The translations under genes and the position numbers were made by a program. A DNA stretch of 64,000 nucleotides from Tethya wilhelma. Its lineage: Eukaryota; Porifera; Demospongiae; Tethyida; Tethyidae. The DNA lies in assembly GCA_964030475.1 (NCBI GenBank), contig CAXIPT010000005.1:1334741-1398740 (forward strand), read 5' to 3'. Of the stretch, positions 44,201 through 53,200 are shown one piece after another. Below the pieces are notes generated by a model. That model saw only the letters and a list, made by a program, of their open reading frames with translations. It searched no databases and was not told the origin of the DNA. Each line of letters begins with the position of its first letter. Positions within the stretch are counted from its first letter, which is position 1.

Positions 44201-47200
44201 ATATGTAAACATATAATGTAAGCAAGGTGGATATTTGTTGAGTACATGCAGCAATGTAAACATATACTGGAAGCTGATAATAATATTCACAGCTATTCAA
44301 GCCAAGTACTATATAGCAATAAGGTTATCAAAATTTATTATGAATATCATGTAGCTGAATAGCCTATGGGCTGGTCAAGTCTCATCATACAACCTCCCAC
44401 TTCACAGTGGAATGTGGAATAAAGCTATGGTGCATGAGGTCAAGCACTTTTATATACTCCCTTTGCGTGGAATGTATACAAAACTTTGTGGTACATGTAT
44501 AATACTGATGACAATGAAGGTACCAATGGTGCATAAGCCTCGGCACACTTCACCAGAATACATAACTAAATATGAATGACATTGTGCACATGTAACATAA
44601 GACCAAGAGTATATCATTAGCAATTGATTGGTCTCGCATGCCAGAAATACTGATAATGACATTATATATAGCAGTGGCATGATAACTGACAGTCATTAGT
44701 GAATGGTAAAACTGACTTGATGAATAGTGATGCTCACTGAGTTCATTAGTATACTAGTTGCACGTTCACTTGCATATTGAACAGTTGACACGCACAATCA
44801 TAATTATACCAAACACATTCATGCAGCGAATAAATCAGCACAGTATAAAGTATTTTCACACATTAATTTCACACGGTATAATACCTAGTCCAAAAAAGTG
44901 CCCAAAATAATATACTTTCAAACCTCACTTCCCCTCACATGAGTTGGCAATACACTCCTACTCTGATACGATGAACGGCTACTTATAATTACACAATCTT
45001 CACTCATGTCATCATCTTCACGAGAAAAACATTGCTCACGAGCATCTGTGTCTTCAAAACCAGGTCTATCTTGCTGATGGAACACAAGATTCTTCCAAGC
45101 ATAGGGGTGAAGGAGAAATGCCAGAGGAGGTAACAGCACAAGAATTGGTGCAGCAATGGTATGAGCAATCCATAATCCAATGACAGGTTTCTCCTCATTT
45201 CTTTCAATTTGAATGGCATCCACAATTCTGTTGGCAACAAGCACCAAACTCAAAGTGTTATAGATTAGTGGGAAAACGAGAGTCCAGGCCATTTCCTTTG
45301 CTCCACGTTGGTATTGTCGACTGGCATATCCCAAATGATTGAACCATCCTTTGCATAGGAAACAAGTAATGAGAGACAGGACGAAAAATATGGTGAAGAT
45401 AATCATGATTAAAGGACCGTAGTAAAGTACAAACACTAAAGATAGTCCTACTTTATCAACGTGACAGTTATCATCAGCAACCTTGATCCAACACCAAACC
45501 CCAGATGGTCCATAGTTTTTTTTTGAGAAGGGTATTGAGCTCAAGAAAATTGGCCCAAAGAAAGCGGTAAAGAGAACTCCAAACACCTCATAACTGCTAC
45601 ACTTGTCAGAGACATTGGGATGACTCACAGGGGAATTGCCTAAGTTAAGTTGGTACAATTTCCACACATGTCTCAAGAGGTAGAAAATGATCCAGACGAC
45701 AATAAAATTCACCATCCAAGAGGTGAAAAGGTCAAAGAAACCAAACATAATACACAAGTCTTTCCATTCAGTTCCATTTCTCAACGAAATTTCGTCGTCT
45801 TTATTTTTAAGTTCATGAATCTTGATGGGCAAAATTTGGAGATACTCTACAACAGCTCGAAGTATGTCGATGATCATCAAATAGAGTACCAGCCGGTATA
45901 CAAACCTCTTGTAGCTCTTGGTTGTCAGGAGTAGAATGATAGCCAATACACTGGCCATAATACCAAGAAAAAGAATAGCATACTTGGCAATGATTGCTGC
46001 CTCAACTTCACTTTTGAGAAAAGTCTCAGAAGTACAGTTGGTCTGGTTGTTAGTCTGATTGTTGGACATCTTTGTCATTATTATCCACAATTGAATCAGG
46101 TAAGCTGTTTAAAAAGTACTATGCAGGTATACTACACAACTTCCAAATACGTTTGAGAGGAACAACAATACAAGTATATAGTAGTTTCAGTTCAAGTTTG
46201 TAGAATTGAGCCAGCCATTTAGAGGCAGAGGGTCAAGAACATGAGAAAACGACTGGGTGAACTCTTGTTTTATCTTAATTCCATGCTGTTCAGTATTGAT
46301 ACAACAATATTAATCTACCACCTGCATGCAAACAGAAGAAGCATCAAAGAGCCTTCAGATGAGCAAGGATTCCTTTGATGATGAAATTCATAGGTTATGA
46401 CCATATTTAGAACCTGCTAACTAAGCAAAAATGTTGCACACTATGGCACAATTGTGAGTATTTTTTTTATATTGGCTAATGCATGATCAGTCATACAATG
46501 CCTGATTCCTGATAAGGCAGAAAAAGGTGAGTGTGTAGAGTATACCTATACCTCTATTATTCTGGTAATAGCCAGTCTTACAATTGTGAAAGGTCAGTGG
46601 AGTTTATAATTTGTTAATACTCTAACTTATACAGCTAGAAATAAACAACAGACAGCAAATCTATCTTCAAGTCATTCACTTGGCTAAGGTGTTACAAAAG
46701 GCATTGCCACCTCAAGAAGTCAAACTAATGCTGTACTGAAGTAAATCTTCCTTCTGTTCAAAGAGAAAGAAATCAAACCAAGAGGGAAAACAAGCTAAGG
46801 GACTCAATCAGCTCTTTGAGACTGTCAGCAATATGGTGTCTAACAGTAACTCCAACACAAGTTACTGTTTCAAGTTCACAGCTGAAGAACTTCGAAACAA
46901 CACGATAGCAACAGCAACTCTCCACACAGTGGCCACCATAAGTTGTATCCTGGTCATTGCTTACATTGTAGCATCGAAACTCTACAAAGGATTCACCTAT
47001 CGCCTCATTCTCTATTTAATGATCATCAACAGTGCTTGGTCTCTGGCCGTCATGATAGGGACTGCACCAGTACAACACAATGAGGGAGCACAGACTGTGG
47101 AAGTGAAGCCGGGCTGGGTGGGTGTTTGTGCAGCGTTCGGCTACATCACACAGCTCTTTGAGACGGCCAAACTGTTGGTCATATGTTGGATTGTCCTATA

Positions 47201-50200
47201 CCTTCTCTCCGTGATTGTGTTCAAGAACCACACCATCAATGCTCCCTTTTATGAAACTCTAGGCCTAATGGTTGTGTTTGCCGTGCCGTTTATACTGGAT
47301 TGGTTACCGTTTACATGGGATAAGTATGGTCTTTCGGGACTCTATTGCTGGATAATGCTCACAGACGACACAGATTGTAATCATGGACTCGAAGCTAGCA
47401 TAGGGATCATCTTTGGCATGCAATACGCCCCCATTATGGCCGCTACTATCTTCTGTGTGGTATCATTTGTGGTCATTTTTGTAACACTGTGTCGAACAGC
47501 AGCTCGGAGTGAACTCAGTCTCATGAACACTTACCAGAGGGGATTAAAAAACGTGGTGGGGATTTTGGTCTACCCCTTAATCTACCTAATCGTTTTCAGC
47601 TTCACGCTAATCCACCGCATCGTGTACTTTGTGGAGATTAAGAGACAACAACACCCACTGTATGGAGTATGGATTGCCCACACAATAGCAATAGGACTCA
47701 GTGCGATATTGGTGCCAGGTCTCTTCCTACTCCACCCTCACGTTGTGAAGAAAGTGTCGCGCAAATTTTGCAAGTGTTTATTCAGCGACGAAAATGAACC
47801 AAAGTTGTTTCGCAGTACGAGTCACAACAGCAATGCTAGGGAATCGCTGCTGGAATCAAGTGGCAATAGTAGCGTGATGTACAAGAGCATACTGGCTCAG
47901 GGTGGAATACAGAACAGCAAATAACTAGGGTCAATACTTATTATTTTAAAACTTTCAACATTTACATAATATATTTTATTCACTCTTTAACAAACTCTTT
48001 TACTGCTTTTACTGTGTGTGTGTGCGGACATTCATTTTGCTAACTTTTCATGTTCGTTCTTGCCATCTGGCATACACTTGTGGTTATAGTAGGTATAATT
48101 GCTACAAACCACATGCATGTGGGATACATGTACATGTGTTGTGGTTAAAGTCTCCTACTCACGTTTATTTATTGTTTTCTATCAACTGTCACTGTTTGCT
48201 GTTCATGTTATTTAATGTACTGAAAACAGTGCATATTGTAAACACACTGTATTCGGCACTTACTTGTATAGATGGATAGTACCATTGTCCTATGGTACTA
48301 TGCATAAGTAAATAATAGACAATCGACACAATATGCACTTTACTTGTCTGTCATGCATAGTAACTCACAGATCCAGGACTCCAGAAACTGTCCTGACATT
48401 CTTGAGGACTGGAAGAGTGCAGGGGACAGAAATGACCTGCAGGACAACTGATGCATGCATCTGCTCCAACATCACTGTATGTACCTGAGATGGATATAAA
48501 TATACAAATATAGAGGTAGGTGTATACTAACATTTGTCCTGGTACCTTCAGGACAACCACTACAGTCAGCCTGTCCTCCAGGACTGAAGAACCCGGCCTG
48601 ACAAGGAGTAGGAAGAGTGGCCATTGACCCATTACGACAAAAATGACCTGGAGGACACTCTAGACAAGCACCTGCACCAGAGCCACTGTAGCTGCCTTCA
48701 GAACAAGGCTGAGAGAACAAGAAAACAGACACGAGTAAAAATGCCGAACATCAAAATTTTCTCAAAAATTCACTCACTATACAGTTGACGTGACCTGCCA
48801 GACTGAATGTCCCCTCTTCACACATCATGGGAGAGGCCGATGGGTCAAGACAATGATGACCTATAGGACAGACCTGACAGGAGACTGCTCCAGTGGTATC
48901 AGAATACAGACCCTCAGGACAGGATGATGGTGGGAGCGTTGGATCAGGACAGAAAAATCCTTTCAAACAAGGAACACAACTAGTACCGTTGGAGAACTGT
49001 CCTAGTATACAGGTTGACGGAGCTTCATTAGGAGAGGCACAAGATTGACCTGCAGGACAAGGAGTACAGATCTGGGCTCCTTGGAGTGAGAACTGTCCAG
49101 GGTCACAAGGGAGGGGGGATTGATCGGGAAATGGACAACGAGAACCAGCAGGACAAGCAGTGCAACCAGTTTGAGCCTCAGCAATGTTGAAATATCCTGG
49201 TGGGCACTATTTTAAACAAACAATATGTATGTATGAAGAATAGAATGATAAAATAATATTGAGACCAAAACACCTAAATACAAATGGGTTAGAATTACAC
49301 AATTAGACCTTTCCCACCCAGGCAGGATTTAGCATAGGAGTACACTATTTTCCTCCTATATATATGGGAAGGATTTAACTTAGGGGTATGCTAAGCCCCA
49401 TGCAGTCTTATAGTAATAAAAGTACCAGGATTTAGTGTACATGTAAGTGGGTACACTTCTCCTAGCTTCTGCCATGGGGAGGGGAATTTAGTGTAGAGTT
49501 ATTAAATCAAATTTTAGGGAAATGATCAACAACACTGATTTAAACATTCAATGTTTCAATGTCTAATGTCAAGTGTCAAATGTTCAATGTTCAATGTTCA
49601 ATGTTCAATGTTCAATCAATTACTCTTTAAATGTTCAATGTTTTAATGTCGAATGTCGAATGTCAAATATTCAATGTTTCAATGTCTAATGTCAAGTGTC
49701 AAATGTTCAATGTTTCAATGGGGCTTAGCATACCACTATGTTAAATCCTTCCCAGATATAATACAGTATAGGAGAGAAATAGTGTACCCCCACACTAAAT
49801 CCCACCTATATTACATGGGTGGGAATGGTCTAATAGTGTAATATTGTACAAACCCAATACAAACTGCTGTACAAAGAATATTCAATTCACATGTTAAAGA
49901 GTTTAATAAACCAAGAATGGGACCAACTTACCTCAGTACAAACTATCGATGCTCGATTAGCAGCAAACTGTCCTGCTAGACAGGCTTGTGGACTCTCGGA
50001 TCGATTTGAGCACTGGTGACCAACAGGACAGATCACACACTCCATACTAGCCATCAGGTCACTATAATGACCTGTAGGACACTGGATGGGAGCAGGGGAG
50101 GGAGGGGAGATGGGACAATAGTAGCCGAGGGGACATGGGATACAGTCAACGGCACCTTTGGCAGAATACCACCCATCAGGACAAGGGACCGGTAAGCTAT

Positions 50201-53200
50201 CGGTCGCGGTGCAGTTGTGTCCTACAGGACAAGGTGTACATCTAGTCTGTCCTGTTAAAGAGTACGAGCCACTGGAACAAGGCAATGGACTGTTGTCAGT
50301 CTCAGGACACATGGAACCAGCAGGACAGAATGTACACTCCAGGCTACCAATGGAGTCAGAGTAGTAGCCTTCAACACATCTAGAAATCAAGAAAAGATGA
50401 GTAAAATTAAGAGCTAAGATCTAAAGCTGTAGGGTAACAATCAACATTGAGGTTAATGGCAAAACAAAGCTTGGTGGAAGCCCATTATTACCTTTCACGT
50501 TCGCTAGTTGCATCCACCGGGCAGGCATAGCCTGGATCACACAGCTCACAGGCTACACTGCCGTTGGGTGCATACTCCCCAGCAGGACAGATCACCGGCA
50601 GGTCAGTGGTAGTAGGACACTCATAGCCACCAGGACAGGTCAAACAAGAGGTGGCATTGCCAAGAGAATAAGTACCAGGATCGCAGGCAAATGGATCAGA
50701 GGCTGGATCAGGACAAGCTTCACCTGAGGTATTCAAGAGAGTATGATAAAATATACATTCACCACAACCGTGTGTGAAAAAAGAACAAAATTTTCATGGT
50801 GAACTTTACCTGCAGGACAAGACAAGCAACTTTCAGAATTTGGCTGAGAATAATAACCATCAGGACACACAGTACATGAGGTGGAGCCACTTAAACTAGA
50901 GATGTGTGCATGTGTATGTGAAATATATTGACTAATGCATAAACATTCAGTAGCAAGGTCTATGTTACCTATATTGTCCTGCAGGACAAACCAGAGGTCT
51001 ATTTGCAGCAATAGGACAGGACGTTCCAGCAGGACATTCCTTGCATTCTTCGGCACCGGTATAATTAGCAAAGAACCCCTCGGGGCACGTCAAACACGAT
51101 GTCACACCACCAGGACTGTAGTTGCCACGACGACAGAGCTGTGGTCGCAGGTAGGATGCCAAACATTTGTGACCTACAGGACACAGTGAGCAAATTTCTG
51201 ACCCAGTCTCGTTGGCAAATGTTCCGTTAGGACAAGGTTCAGGCAATTGAGTTGTGTTGTATGGACACTGGAATCCGATTGGACAGAGATCACATGATAC
51301 AGAGCCGACGAGAGCAAAGGTACCGGGAGCACATGGAGTGGGTGTGTCTGAAGGGGTGGGGCATGAATGACCAGCAGGACACTGCTCACAGCTGGTGGAA
51401 TTCTCAAAACTAAATGAAAAAAAGAGGAAGAATAAGGCACAAATGCATACGCAATGAAGAGACAAGTCAACTATAAAACACACAAATTTGGAAGTATAAA
51501 TTCCCTGATTTAGGTATAGCCAGTGCTGTAAAAAAAGTAATGAGACGGAGACACGTCTGAATTTCTGTCTGTTGGTTACAACTGGAGCAGCTGCGTAACA
51601 ATTATTGGTGTGGGTGTGGCTTCTGTTTGGTTATATAATGTTACCTCAGCAGCTGGTGAGATTATCTTCCAGTCTGATTAACCAGCAGTTCAAAGTCAGA
51701 AAAAAAAGGATTGGTGTTACATGAGCATACTTTGTTCTTTGTATGGCTATAAACAGCTCACATACAGCTGTCTGGAAATAACCCTGATGAAAGTTTGTGG
51801 TTAAGAACATGGCAATTGCATGGCTATAAAAGTGCATGTAGTCCAAGACTTTCACAAGAATTACTCGAGCTGGTTACCTATGCTTACTGCATTACAGCTA
51901 TATTCGATCATTTTCAAGATGAAGCTTTATCGCAATTCTTTTACATTGTTTAGCGTCGTGTTAGCTGGATGTCTCATTGCACAAGGATCAAGCACACGAG
52001 TGTGTCCAAAAGATTGGTTTGACATTCACTTCACCATTATTGTGGATGAACTGGTTCCACTAGAGGAGGCAGCAATAGACGATGCTGAACTTCGCCACTT
52101 TCGAGAAACCTTAAAACTAAATGATGAAGAAATTGAGCAAGTCACTAAGGAAGCTATGGATTTTTACAACACAACCTACGGTCTCGATTTCTCAAAATCC
52201 GAAGTGAACGAGGCTGGGGAACGAGTCTTTGAAAATGCAGTCATGTTTCCATTCAGGGTTCGTTTTGATGTCCCGATTTCGCACAACAGGTGGCAAGCAA
52301 CTGGAAAAAGAGGCTCAAACCTTTGTGCCTTCATGAAAGAAGGTGGATACCATGTACGCTTCATGGCTCCACAACGACTGTTTGGAACGTATGGTGGTCC
52401 CGAAGGTAGACTGGTCCCCGCCGAACGCATCGTGTATGTACTCTTTCAGGCCTACTTCTGTGACCAACAGCCAACAGTCATCACGTGCAGAGACACCAAC
52501 CCAACGTTTGTTGATCCAGATTTTTACGCTGCTAGAGCTGCAGAGTGTACAAACCGTGAGCTTGGTACGGGGCTACTGCAAGGTGGAAGGCTGCTCAGGC
52601 CAGCTGAAGATCCAAAGTTTGTTCGTGTAGTCAGTCGACAGGTTGTGACATTTCCTGCACACCCTGCTGGCATGAACTAGTCTAAGAATAGTTTAGTTCA
52701 TAGTTACCTATAACTCTGACTATAAAAAGTGATCGAAGTGTATTCATGTGCCTAATCTAGACATTATCATTACTATTTTGCATGTCCATTCCTACACCAA
52801 GTATTTTTGTGAAATTTTGCCATTTTGAAGTCTTTGCTACTTTCAAGAGAATAATTATGATAGTAACTACCAGTTTTGCTACTTTTCAAAACTAATAACT
52901 TTAAGGTGTAGAATTTGGTCTACACAAAAGCAAGAGTGCTATTGCATTTGCAAGCACACTAGATGAAAGCAAGCCACGTGATCAGGTTTAACTCTTGCTA
53001 TTGACAAACTTATTCCTACAACAAGACAGGTACATTACATCACAGTAATTCCTGTATCACTCACCTGTAGTATCCAGAGGAGCAATTCTGTGGTGGCAGG
53101 TCACCTCTAGCACACATGCTACCAGCGGGACATGCTAGACACTCGGTGCTAGCAATATCACTGGCATACGTTCCACTTGGACAAACCATACAACTCTCAA

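Noticed and set aside
42980..44290. N-terminal extension of receptor 7 from 44,290
   Set aside because: The extension starts with GTG rather than ATG and is unlike any paralogue. ATG 44,140 gives a family-like N-terminus.
31342..46078. Class A (rhodopsin-type) GPCR assignment
   Set aside because: There is no DRY at the end of TM3, no NPxxY in TM7, and the CWI loop motif fits the cAMP-receptor/GPR157-like group better.
51820..51918. Upstream ATG of the nested secreted gene
   Set aside because: It overlaps the TATA box and would bury the signal peptide.
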